A stretch of DNA of 37,723 nucleotides from Thermoplasmatota archaeon (GTDB lineage Archaea; Thermoplasmatota; E2; DHVEG-1). Of this stretch, positions 22,140-31,242 are shown piece by piece (position 1 is the first letter of the stretch; the number at the start of each line of letters is the position of its first letter). Where the stretch lies: NCBI GenBank assembly GCA_016936135.1, contig JAFGPP010000089.1, forward strand, positions 1 through 37,723. Direction: 5' to 3'. The position numbers and the translations under genes were made by a program. The notes below the pieces were generated by a model. The model was not told the DNA's origin and searched no databases. It was given only the letters and a program-made list of their open reading frames with translations.

Positions 22140-22640
22140 ATGATTCAAAACCCTACATCTCGGGGGAATTGCTTTATTGAAACTGCAGAAATCGATAAAA
22201 TACTAGAAAAACACGAATATAAAAAATCAGCCTTAATACCAATATTACAGGAAATACAGTCTAAGAATCGCTGGCTCCCCTGTGAAACTCTAAAATATGT
22301 TTCTGAGAAACTTGATATACCATTAATCGACGTCTATAGTTTAGCTACTTTTTACAAATCATTTAGTTTGAAACCGCGTGGAAAACATGTAATAACTGCT
22401 TGTTGTGGGACTGCTTGTCATGTTAGAGGAGGACCCAAGGTTTTACAAGAGATACAAAATCAGTTAAATATAGGAGTGGATGAAACAACTCCTGATAAAA
22501 AATTTACTCTCGAAACAGTACGTTGCCTCGGCGCCTGTGCTCTAGGTCCTTTAGTTGTTATTGATGGTAAATATCATGGACAAATGAATACCAAGAAAGT
22601 CGCATCTATATTGAAGAAATACTCGAAGAAAAATAAATGA
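22140..22640 (+). CDS. NuoE-like [2Fe-2S] thioredoxin-fold subunit
   Basis: LIPILQEIQSKNRWLPCETLKYVSEKLDIPLIDVYSLATFYKSFSLKPRGKHVITACCGTACHVRGGPKVLQEI...ETVRCLGACALGPLVVIDGKYHG. Confidence 0.94.
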   Translation: MIQNPTSRGNCFIETAEIDKILEKHEYKKSALIPILQEIQSKNRWLPCETLKYVSEKLDIPLIDVYSLATFYKSFSLKPRGKHVITACCGTACHVRGGPKVLQEIQNQLNIGVDETTPDKKFTLETVRCLGACALGPLVVIDGKYHGQMNTKKVASILKKYSKKNK

Positions 22641-22678
22641 TTGCAAAATTTTCTAATTAAAATATAAAGTGGTAGGAA

Positions 22679-25600
22679 ATGAAAAAAATACATAAAGCAG
22701 CAGATCTAAAACAAATCAAAGAGAACATTATCAAAAATAGTGGTAAAGGGAAAACACTAATAACTATTTGTGGGGGCACTGGATGTAATGCTTCTGGTTG
22801 CGAAAAAGTTATATCAGCATTTAGACGAGAAATTAAAAAACAAAGACTTAAAGATAACGTTGATATTAAAATCACAGGCTGTCATGGTTTTTGTGAAAAA
22901 GGACCCATTGTTGTTATTCACCCAAAAGGTATTTTTTATAAACAAGTAAAACCAAAGGATGTAAAGGACATATTAACTGAAACTATTGTAAAGGGAAAAA
23001 TTGTTGACAGATTGCTGTATATTGATCCTCTAACAGGTAAAAAAATTATCTATGAAAAAGACGTGCAGTTTTATAAGGGGCAAAAACGCATCGTGTTTGC
23101 TAATAATGGATTATTGGATCCATATAAAATTGAGGATTATTTCGCAATATGTGGTTATGAAGCAGCAGCGAAAGCTTTAACCAATATGAGACCCGAAAAA
23201 ATTATTGATGAAATTAAAAAATCTGGTTTAAGGGGCAGAGGAGGAGCCGGTTTTCCTGCTGGGTTAAAATGGGAATCGTGCAGAAAATCCAAGGGCACTA
23301 AGAAATACATTATTTGTAATGCTGATGAGGGCGATCCTGGAGCATATATGGATCGTAGCCTTATCGAGGGCAACCCATTCAGTATTCTTGAGGGAATGTT
23401 AATCGGTGCTTATGCAATAGGCGCAAACCTAGGAATCGTTTATGTTCGAGATGAATATCCAATTGCAGTTAAAACCATGAAAAATGCAATAGAACAGGCG
23501 CAGAAATATGGGTTACTTGGTAAAAACATTTTAGGATCAGATTTTGATTTTGATATGACTATAGTTAGGGGCGCTGGGGCTTTTGTCTGTGGAGAAGAAA
23601 CTGCCCTCATCGCCTCTGTAGAAGGAAAGAAGGGAGAACCTCGACAAAGGCCACCTTTTCCGACTCAAAAAGGATTATGGGGCAAACCAACTAATATAAA
23701 CAATGTAGAAACATGGGCAAACATTCCCTACATAATAAAAAAAGGATCGAAGTGGTTTGCAAGCATAGGTACTGAAAAAAGTAAAGGAACAAAAATTTTC
23801 TCTCTTGTTGGAAAGATTAATAATACAGGCCTTGTAGAAGTACCTATGGGAATTACCCTAAAAGAAATGATTTATAGCATTGGCGGAGGCATACCGGAGA
23901 ATAAGGCATTTAAGGCGGTACAAACCGGCGGACCATCTGGCGGATGCATACCAAAAGAATTACTGGAAACTCCAATTGATTATGAGAAACTCAAAGAAGC
24001 GGGTTGCATCATGGGCTCTGGCGGCATGGTGGTTATGGATGAAGATACCTGCATGGTGGATGTTGCCAGATATTTCCTTGAGTTCCTACAAGATGAATCT
24101 TGTGGAAAATGTTTGTCATGCCGTGAAGGAACAAAACGCATGGCAGAAATCATTACAGACATAACAAAAGGACAGGGAAAAGAAGGAGATATAGAACTTT
24201 TAACAGAGCTGGCTAAAGTTGTAAAAGATACTTCTATGTGCGGTCTTGGTCAAACCGCTGCAAACCCCGTATTATCGACAATAAAATATTTCCGAGATGA
24301 ATATGAGACCCATATAATAGATAGAAAATGCCCCGCCGGAGTTTGTCGTGATTTATACATTTCTCCATGCCAGAATGCGTGTCCCGCAGGCATGAACGCA
24401 CCGGGATATATTTCACTAATTGGTGAAGGTCGCTTAACAGAAGCTCTTGCACTTGCTCTTGACACTAATCCTTTCCCATCTGTATGTGGGCGGATTTGTG
24501 ATCATCAATGTATGTTTAAATGCCGCCGAAATCAGATTGACGAACCAGTCGCGATTAGATCTTTAAAAAGATTCATCGGAGATTATGAAGAAAATGGCAT
24601 AGAGTATCCGTCAATAGTTTATCCAAAAGAGATAATGCCATTTAAGGTTGCTATAGTTGGAGCAGGACCCGCTGGATTAAGCTGTGCATATTTCCTTGCT
24701 AGATTAGGTTACAAACCTACAGTTTTCGAAAAACTACCTGTTGCTGGAGGCATGATGGCGGTTGCCATCCCTGAATATCGTTTGCCAAAAAAGATCTTAC
24801 AAAGAGAAATAGACAACATAAAAAAAATTGGCGTCGATATTAGACTTAACACAGAAGTTGGAAAAGACATAACTATCTCCCAGCTTTGGTCGCAAGGATA
24901 TCAAGCATTTTTTATTGCTGTTGGAATGTATGGTGATAGGCGCCTTGGGATACCAGGCGAAAATTTAGAAAATGTGATACAGGCTGTCGATTTACTTGAA
25001 AATATTAATCTTGATAAGCCTGTTGTTTCCCCCGCAGGAAAAAAAGTTATTGTGATAGGTGGAGGAAATTCTGCAATCGATGCTGCAAGAACAATGCTAA
25101 GAATGGGTGCCAAGGAAGTAACGATACTTTATCGTAGGACCAGAAGAGAAATGCCTGCGTATGCCGAGGAAGTTGAAGCGGCAGAACATGAGGGTGTAAA
25201 GCTTAGATTCTTAATTGCACCTGAAAAAATATTTGGTGAAAAAGGCAAAGTGAAAAGCATCGAATGCATAAAAATGAAACCAGGTGATTTTGATAACGAG
25301 GGACGACAAAAGCCCGTTCCTATACAAAATAGTAATTTTTTCATTGATACAGATATAATTATTCCAGCCATTGGCGAATTTTCCGATGTATCTGGACTTT
25401 TTACAGGCCTTGATGTTGAAACTTATCCTGATGGTACTGTCAAAACAGATAAACATGGACGTACAAGTATACCAGGAATATTTTCTGGTGGCGACGTTAC
25501 ATCTGGTCCTGCTACCGTAATTAATGCTGTTGCCGCAGGTGAGCGGGCAGCAGTTACAATCGATCAATATTTTACTAAAGACAGGACAAGGAAATATTCT

Positions 25601-25840
25601 TGGAGGGAACATAAAAAAGTTGATACTTATTTTGATCCCGAAGCAGAACCAGTTAAATATGGAATGCAGAAACCAAAGGTTTTGCCACCCATTGATAGAA
25701 AAGGCAGTTTTGAAGAAGTGGAAATGTGTTACACAAAAGCTCTTGCCATAAAGGAAGCGAAAAGGTGCTTACGCTGCGACTTAGAAATAGAGTTGCAAGA
25801 AAAACTTCGTGAGGAAAAACCTTTAGAGGTGAAACGATGA
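22679..25840 (+). CDS. NuoF-like NADH/FMN subunit fused to GltD/NfnL-like FAD NAD(P)H oxidoreductase
   Basis: N-term Trx-like [2Fe-2S] (TICGGTGCNASGC...TGCHGFCEKGPIVVI); NuoF core (RGRGGAGFPAGLKWESC, CNADEGDPGAYMDRSLIEGNPF, GAGAFVCGEETALIASVEG, ESCGKCLSCREGT, SMCGLGQTAANPV); then CQNACPAGMNAPGYISLIGEGR...VCGRICDHQCMFKC...[22 protein letters not shown]...IGGGNSAIDAARTMLRMGA. Confidence 0.95.
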   Translation: MKKIHKAADLKQIKENIIKNSGKGKTLITICGGTGCNASGCEKVISAFRREIKKQRLKDNVDIKITGCHGFCEKGPIVVIHPKGIFYKQVKPKDVKDILTETIVKGKIVDRLLYIDPLTGKKIIYEKDVQFYKGQKRIVFANNGLLDPYKIEDYFAICGYEAAAKALTNMRPEKIIDEIKKSGLRGRGGAGFPAGLKWESCRKSKGTKKYIICNADEGDPGAYMDRSLIEGNPFSILEGMLIGAYAIGANLGIVYVRDEYPIAVKTMKNAIEQAQKYGLLGKNILGSDFDFDMTIVRGAGAFVCGEETALIASVEGKKGEPRQRPPFPTQKGLWGKPTNINNVETWANIPYIIKKGSKWFASIGTEKSKGTKIFSLVGKINNTGLVEVPMGITLKEMIYSIGGGIPENKAFKAVQTGGPSGGCIPKELLETPIDYEKLKEAGCIMGSGGMVVMDEDTCMVDVARYFLEFLQDESCGKCLSCREGTKRMAEIITDITKGQGKEGDIELLTELAKVVKDTSMCGLGQTAANPVLSTIKYFRDEYETHIIDRKCPAGVCRDLYISPCQNACPAGMNAPGYISLIGEGRLTEALALALDTNPFPSVCGRICDHQCMFKCRRNQIDEPVAIRSLKRFIGDYEENGIEYPSIVYPKEIMPFKVAIVGAGPAGLSCAYFLARLGYKPTVFEKLPVAGGMMAVAIPEYRLPKKILQREIDNIKKIGVDIRLNTEVGKDITISQLWSQGYQAFFIAVGMYGDRRLGIPGENLENVIQAVDLLENINLDKPVVSPAGKKVIVIGGGNSAIDAARTMLRMGAKEVTILYRRTRREMPAYAEEVEAAEHEGVKLRFLIAPEKIFGEKGKVKSIECIKMKPGDFDNEGRQKPVPIQNSNFFIDTDIIIPAIGEFSDVSGLFTGLDVETYPDGTVKTDKHGRTSIPGIFSGGDVTSGPATVINAVAAGERAAVTIDQYFTKDRTRKYSWREHKKVDTYFDPEAEPVKYGMQKPKVLPPIDRKGSFEEVEMCYTKALAIKEAKRCLRCDLEIELQEKLREEKPLEVKR

Positions 25841-26523
25841 TTGAATTAACGATAGATGGGTTACCTGTTCTGGTAGAGGAGGGTTCAACAATTCTTGATG
25901 CTGCTCGATTTTATGGTATTGATATTCCAACTCTTTGCCATAACGATGGTTTGACTCCGTACGGTGCTTGTCGCTTATGTGTCGTTGAAATAGGTAAAGG
26001 AGAAAATGCAAAGTTGGTGTCCTCATGTACTTATCCTGCGGAACCGGGCTTGGTGGTTAGAACAAATTCAAAGCGTGTCACAGAGGCACGTAAAGTACTT
26101 GTTGAGCTTTTAGTCGCCATGTGCCCATCATCTAAGACTGTTCAGGACCTTGCTTCAGCAATGGAGGTCAAAAAAGTTAGATTTAAAGTTGAACATAATG
26201 ACTGCATCCTATGTGGACTTTGTGTCCGAATGTGTGAAGAACAAATGATGGCAAAAGCAATCGGTTTTGTAAACCGTGGCAAAGATAGAAAGATCACAAC
26301 ACCGTTTGATATGAAATCAGATGTTTGTAGAACGTGTGGTGGTTGCATGTACATTTGTCCTGCGTGCGAACTCCGCTGTCAAGGACCAGATGCAGAAACG
26401 GATTTATGCAATGCTTGTCTAAATGTTCAACCTGTTTGTTTAAAAGAAGAGGATAATAAAATGTGCTTCCTAGGTACATGTGGATGGTGTTATGAAGAGC
26501 TAGGAAGGAAGAAAAAGAAGTAA
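25837..26523 (+). CDS. NuoG-N/HoxU-like ferredoxin subunit with extra Cys-rich tail
   Basis: [2Fe-2S] CHNDGLTPYGACRLCVVEI...CTYP; two [4Fe-4S] CILCGLCVRMCEE and CRTCGGCMYICPAC; Cys-rich C-terminus. Confidence 0.9.
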   Translation: MIELTIDGLPVLVEEGSTILDAARFYGIDIPTLCHNDGLTPYGACRLCVVEIGKGENAKLVSSCTYPAEPGLVVRTNSKRVTEARKVLVELLVAMCPSSKTVQDLASAMEVKKVRFKVEHNDCILCGLCVRMCEEQMMAKAIGFVNRGKDRKITTPFDMKSDVCRTCGGCMYICPACELRCQGPDAETDLCNACLNVQPVCLKEEDNKMCFLGTCGWCYEELGRKKKK

Positions 26524-26551
26524 GAATAATTTGAAAAAATGGGGGAAAAAT

Positions 26552-28132
26552 ATGTCGTTAACAAAAATAAATGCATCTGCAGCAACGCTTAGCAAAAATA
26601 GAACCGAGGGAGCCATTAATACACTTAGTGGAATGTGTGCCACTTGTGTTGATGGTTGCATAGGGATGTGTGAAATAGGAAAATCGGCCTATAGAGGCCA
26701 TGAGGTAATATATCCTCAACCTTTTGGTATTATCACTTCAGCATGCGAAAAGATTTACCCGGTTGACCTTTCCCATTTCACTATTCTTGGAGGAGTTGTT
26801 GGTGCTTGGGGTATTGAAACAGATAGTGACCGTGCAATATTTTCAAACGTCAATCTTGAAAGAACTGTTTGCAAAAATAATCCAATCAAGGTTAAAATGC
26901 CGATGATCATTCCTGGCCTTGGCTCAACTGCCATCGCAAAGAACAATTGGGAAGGGCTTGCTATTGGTGCTGCTTTATCAGGTATTCCCCTTACTATCGG
27001 TGAAAACGTCTGTGGCATGGATCCAGATTCAGAATTTGTTAAAGGAAAAGTGAAACACTCCCCTGATCTAGAATGGAGAGTAAATCTTTATAAAAAATGG
27101 CAGCGTGATGGCTATGGTGCAATTATTGTTCAGGCAAATGTAGAGGATACAAATCTAGGCGTTCATGAATATGCTATCTCTGATTTAGATGTAGATGCAG
27201 TGGAATTGAAGTGGGGGCAAGGAGCAAAAAACATTGGTGGAGAAGTAAAAATTAAGGATTTGAAACGTGCCCAGGAATTGAAGAAAAGAGGATATGTTGT
27301 TCTCCCTGACCCAACTGATAAGAACATTATTGCAGCTTTTGAAAAAGGAAGTTTTCGGGAATTTGAGAGGCATTCTAGAGTAGGAATGGTTTCTGAGGTG
27401 GGATTTTTAAAACGTGTGAAAGAACTACGTGATTATGGCGCAAAACGAGTTTTCCTTAAGACGGGGGCCTATCGACCCGTCGCACTTGCTCAAGCAGTAA
27501 AATATGCATCGAAAGCAAAAATTGATCTTTTAACTGTTGATGCTGCTGGTGGAGGAACTGGTATGAGTCCCTGGCGGATGATGAATGAGTGGGGAGTTCC
27601 TCAAGTTGAGCTACATTCTATGCTTTACAACTATGTTGATAAACTTGCTAAGAAGGGCGAATATGTACCAGATATTGCTATAGCTGGGGGATTTACATTT
27701 GAAGATCAGATACTTAAGGGACTTGCACTAGGGGCACCATACTTCAAACTCGTTGGAATGGCTCGTGGACCATTGGCTGCAGCAATGGTTGGAAAAACCA
27801 TTGGCAAAAAAATTAATGAATCGCAAGTGCCAGTATACATAGAAAGGTTTGGAACTACTGCTGAGGAGATTTTTGTTACAGCACCTAATCTAAAACAAAA
27901 ATTTGGAAAAGATTTTGAAAAAATTCCAACAGGTGCTATGGGGTTGTACACATACATGGAAAGATTACATCAGGGGCTAAGACAGATCATGGCAGGATGC
28001 AGAAAATTTACTTTGGATTACATATCAAGAGACGATATTGCTGCTCTTACAAAGGAGGCATCAGATATCAGTACTATTCCATATATCACAGATGTTGACT
28101 CTAAAGAAGTAGGTAAAATATTAAGCAGCTAA
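26552..28132 (+). CDS. Glutamate-synthase-like FMN-binding domain protein (GltS/GltB domain 2 family)
   Basis: IIPGLGSTAIAKNNWEGLAIGAALSGIPLTIGENVCGMDP, VELKWGQGAKNIGGEV, LTVDAAGGGTGMSPWRMMNEWG, APYFKLVGMARGPLAAAMVG. ATG 26552 follows GGGGG; the track ORF starts at TTG 26531. Confidence 0.88.
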   Translation: MSLTKINASAATLSKNRTEGAINTLSGMCATCVDGCIGMCEIGKSAYRGHEVIYPQPFGIITSACEKIYPVDLSHFTILGGVVGAWGIETDSDRAIFSNVNLERTVCKNNPIKVKMPMIIPGLGSTAIAKNNWEGLAIGAALSGIPLTIGENVCGMDPDSEFVKGKVKHSPDLEWRVNLYKKWQRDGYGAIIVQANVEDTNLGVHEYAISDLDVDAVELKWGQGAKNIGGEVKIKDLKRAQELKKRGYVVLPDPTDKNIIAAFEKGSFREFERHSRVGMVSEVGFLKRVKELRDYGAKRVFLKTGAYRPVALAQAVKYASKAKIDLLTVDAAGGGTGMSPWRMMNEWGVPQVELHSMLYNYVDKLAKKGEYVPDIAIAGGFTFEDQILKGLALGAPYFKLVGMARGPLAAAMVGKTIGKKINESQVPVYIERFGTTAEEIFVTAPNLKQKFGKDFEKIPTGAMGLYTYMERLHQGLRQIMAGCRKFTLDYISRDDIAALTKEASDISTIPYITDVDSKEVGKILSS

Positions 28133-28239
28133 CAAAAAATTTCATTAATTTCTTTTTTCTATTTTTTTAAAGATTAAGTTTTCGATAATTTAGTAGTTTT
28201 TAATAAATAAAAAAGAATACCTGATTTTGGGGAAAGTAA

Positions 28240-29595
28240 TTGGAGACTAGTCTATTGACAGAGAAGAGCGTTTATTCTAAAGAGGAGGTTTTAAATCTAA
28301 CGGAAAAAGAAAATATTTTATTTATTAGACTGCAATTTGTTGATATTTTGGGCTTTCCAAAAAATATCGTAATTCCCTCAAGCAGATTTGAAGAGGCGCT
28401 TGATGAAGGCATGCCGTTTGATGCTTCCTCGATTGCAGGATACGCAACCATTGAAGAATCCGATAAAATTGCAATGCCTGACCCAAATAGTTATGTTATA
28501 TTGCCTGATTGTATTGAATCTAGAAAAACTGCAAAAATAAATTGTGATATTTATGAACCAAATGGAGAGCGTTTTACTGGAGATACAAAGTATGCATTGG
28601 AAAAAATTGTAAACAAATCAAGGGAATTGGGTTATACATTCAATACGGGACCCGAATGTGAATTTTTTTTATTCAAAAAAAACGGTGAACAAGCGACACT
28701 GATTCCAAATGATTCGGCCGGTTACTTTGATTTATCGCATCGAGATCTTGCAGAAGGCGTTAGAGCTGAGATATCTCTTGCAATGGAACAAATGGGTATA
28801 AAAACTTATACCCTTCATCACGAAGTTGCTGGTGGACAACATGAGATTAATTTTAGATATGACGATGCTTTAACAACAGCAGATAGGGTTATTTCTTTAA
28901 AATATGTTACAAAAGTGATTGCCACGAAACATAATCTTCATGCTTCATTTATGCCAAAGCCGATTTATGGGGCCAGTGGCTCAGGAATGCATACTCATCT
29001 TTCACTATTTACTAAAAGTGGAAATAACGCCTTCTTTGACCCAGACGGGCAGCATCAACTGAGCAAAATTGCTGAGCAGTTTATTGCTGGAATTTTAAAA
29101 TACATCAAAGAGATAACCTTAATCTTAAATCCGACTGTCAATTCATATAAAAGATTGGTACCTGGTTATGAAGCACCCACTTATATTTCTTGGGCAAATA
29201 GAAATAGAAGTGCTTTGATAAGAATTCCATCAAGAAAAGGAATGAGTGCAAGATGTGAACTAAGAAGTCCCGATCTTTCTGGTAACCCTTATTTGCAGTT
29301 TGCAGTTATGCTTGCAGCAGGCCTAAGAGGCATAAAAGAAAAGCTAGTTCCGCCCAGACCCGTCGAGAAAAATATTTATTCATTAAACGAACGCGAAAGA
29401 AAGCAATATGGTATCGAAAATTTACCGGATAGTCTTGGCCACGCACTGGCTCTAGCTAAACAAAGCGACATGCTAAGAACCGTTATTGGAGACCACATTT
29501 TTGAGAATCTTATTCATGTTAAAACAGAAGAGTGGAGCAAATATCGAACGCGAGTTTCAAAATGGGAAATTGAACACTATTTGCCGATATTGTAA
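28240..29595 (+). CDS. glnA: Glutamine synthetase type I
   Basis: VDILGFPKNIVIPSSRFEEALDEGMPFDASSIAGYATIEESD; GPECEFFLFKK; HHEVAGGQHEINFRY; SGSGMHTHLSLF; NPTVNSYKRLVPGYEAPTYISWANRNRSALIRIP. TTG start. Confidence 0.97.
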   Translation: METSLLTEKSVYSKEEVLNLTEKENILFIRLQFVDILGFPKNIVIPSSRFEEALDEGMPFDASSIAGYATIEESDKIAMPDPNSYVILPDCIESRKTAKINCDIYEPNGERFTGDTKYALEKIVNKSRELGYTFNTGPECEFFLFKKNGEQATLIPNDSAGYFDLSHRDLAEGVRAEISLAMEQMGIKTYTLHHEVAGGQHEINFRYDDALTTADRVISLKYVTKVIATKHNLHASFMPKPIYGASGSGMHTHLSLFTKSGNNAFFDPDGQHQLSKIAEQFIAGILKYIKEITLILNPTVNSYKRLVPGYEAPTYISWANRNRSALIRIPSRKGMSARCELRSPDLSGNPYLQFAVMLAAGLRGIKEKLVPPRPVEKNIYSLNERERKQYGIENLPDSLGHALALAKQSDMLRTVIGDHIFENLIHVKTEEWSKYRTRVSKWEIEHYLPIL

Positions 29596-29638
29596 TAACT
29601 TCAAAATTGCGACATTTTTTAAGTTTAATTAATTCCTT

Positions 29639-30418
29639 CTATAGAAAAATGTAAATCGACAGCATAGCTGCAATTATTGGTTGATGGCCCAAATATATCG
29701 CAAGTGAATGTTTTCCCATCCACGAGAGGGCACATATCGGCCGGTAGTTCGAAATGTCTGGTAAATGAAATCTTCTTTCATTACCATTATACAAGACATT
29801 ACCAAGAAATATTCCAAATAATACTCCACCAAACCATGGAAATAACGGAAAATAATCAAGGGTGTATCTCCAAATATCAGGTTGATGGATTCCGATAATA
29901 AGATGAAGTACTGTAGGGTTTTCAATTGTAAAGTTGGCCATTAAAAAGGCGATTATCCAAACGATGCATGCAGTAATTATATTATATTTTTTTAATTTTA
30001 AAAAAGGTATACTTAAAATTATAGACAAACCAATGAAGTGTAATACACCAAAAATAACGGGTCTTTCTGGCATGACAATAAATGATACAATATTTATTAT
30101 TAACCCAAGACCACAAATCTTTAATCCCCTTGTCGCAACATGTTTGTTGAATTGTTTTTGTTTTTCTTCAGACAAGTACTTTTTCTTCTGTTGGCAAATG
30201 GCAAGGCAAATTCCTACTAATGCAAAAAAGATAAGTGGTACTATTTTTTGCATCTGGTATATCTCATGGTTAAGTGGCACAACACCGAAATAATCTAGAT
30301 CCCAAAGTAAATGAAGAAGAATCATTAGACCAATAGCGACTCCGCGGAGTGCGTCTAATTCAATGAATCTATCTCCATATTTCCTATTAATTGATACATT
30401 TTCAATTTCTGCAGTCAT
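29639..30418 (-). CDS. HGSNAT/DUF1624-like membrane protein
   Basis: RFIELDALRGVAIGLMILLHLLWDLDYFGV; FPWFGGVLFGIFLGN; WMGKHSLAIYLGHQPIIAAML, typical of heparan-alpha-glucosaminide N-acetyltransferase catalytic-domain (DUF1624) proteins. Confidence 0.82.
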   Translation of the reverse strand: MTAEIENVSINRKYGDRFIELDALRGVAIGLMILLHLLWDLDYFGVVPLNHEIYQMQKIVPLIFFALVGICLAICQQKKKYLSEEKQKQFNKHVATRGLKICGLGLIINIVSFIVMPERPVIFGVLHFIGLSIILSIPFLKLKKYNIITACIVWIIAFLMANFTIENPTVLHLIIGIHQPDIWRYTLDYFPLFPWFGGVLFGIFLGNVLYNGNERRFHLPDISNYRPICALSWMGKHSLAIYLGHQPIIAAMLSIYIFL

Positions 30419-30568
30419 GATCTAATTTAAAGAGGAATAAGTAAATAATACAAAAAATTATCTGTTTAAGAGGCTTACTCTAGAAACGAAAAAATTTGTT
30501 TTTCACTAATTATAAATAGTAAACGATTTATTCTTTTTTCATAATTATATGGATTAGATGGGTAAAAG

Positions 30569-30949
30569 ATGATCAATACTATTGAACAATTTGGGAGGAA
30601 TGCTGGTAGATTATGGGAAGTATTGTATTCCAACGGCCCACTTACAGAATCCCAATTGCTAGATTTTTCCAGCTTGAGACCTTATGAATTTTATATCGCA
30701 ACAGGGTGGCTTGCAAGGGAGGATAAAATATCTAAAAATGAAGAGTTATTTGCGTTGGGCAAGACGAATCTTACAAGTGAAATTGGGACAAACGCCGGTA
30801 AGATTTGGAGTTTAATTAGTTCAAAAGGTGAAGTTGATATACCATCTATTTCAATATCGACTGGATTAAATTATGAACAAACTTTTTCTGCATTAGGTTG
30901 GCTTGCTAGAGAAAATAAAATCCAAATAAATCTATCTGAGAAAGATTAA
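30569..30949 (+). CDS. Tandem DUF2582-like winged-helix protein
   Basis: Two internal repeats: GRNAGRLWEVLYSNGPLTESQL...YEFYIATGWLAREDKI and GTNAGKIWSLISSKGEVDIPSI...YEQTFSALGWLARENKI. TATA-like TTATAAATA near 30510. Confidence 0.75.
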   Translation: MINTIEQFGRNAGRLWEVLYSNGPLTESQLLDFSSLRPYEFYIATGWLAREDKISKNEELFALGKTNLTSEIGTNAGKIWSLISSKGEVDIPSISISTGLNYEQTFSALGWLARENKIQINLSEKD

Positions 30950-30957
30950 CTTGTTGC

Positions 30958-31242
30958 TTATCCAACGTAGTGAGGTGCCTCTTTGTCCATATCTTCCTTG
31001 TCATTTGGTTTGATATCATAAACATCTATTGCCAGAATCACATGTAATGGAATTATCCTGATTTTTCCTTTCATCTCTCCATGGCTTTTGTCCAGCTCCA
31101 TTATAAGACCAATTTCATCAATACCAATTGATATAAATCCCTTGAAAACCCCCATACTCTCTAGTGCATTATCTCTGCTACCCATAGATATAATCTTATA
31201 TGTTGAGCCTTCTGTTAACTCCAATTCCGGTTTTTTGTTCAT
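30958..31242 (-). CDS. Conserved small hypothetical protein (94 aa)
   Basis: Compact ORF overlapping the 3' end of the upstream wHTH gene by 4 bp, same strand; no family recognised. Confidence 0.65.
   Translation of the reverse strand: MNKKPELELTEGSTYKIISMGSRDNALESMGVFKGFISIGIDEIGLIMELDKSHGEMKGKIRIIPLHVILAIDVYDIKPNDKEDMDKEAPHYVG

Noticed and set aside
23880-25751. ORFs inside the NuoF-GltD gene on both strands
   Set aside because: Out-of-frame with a continuous, motif-rich 1053-aa protein.
22679-25840. Considered whether the NuoF-GltD fusion hides a frameshift or two separate genes
   Set aside because: The reading frame is uninterrupted across the junction (SPCQNACPAGMNAPGY) and both halves keep their motifs.
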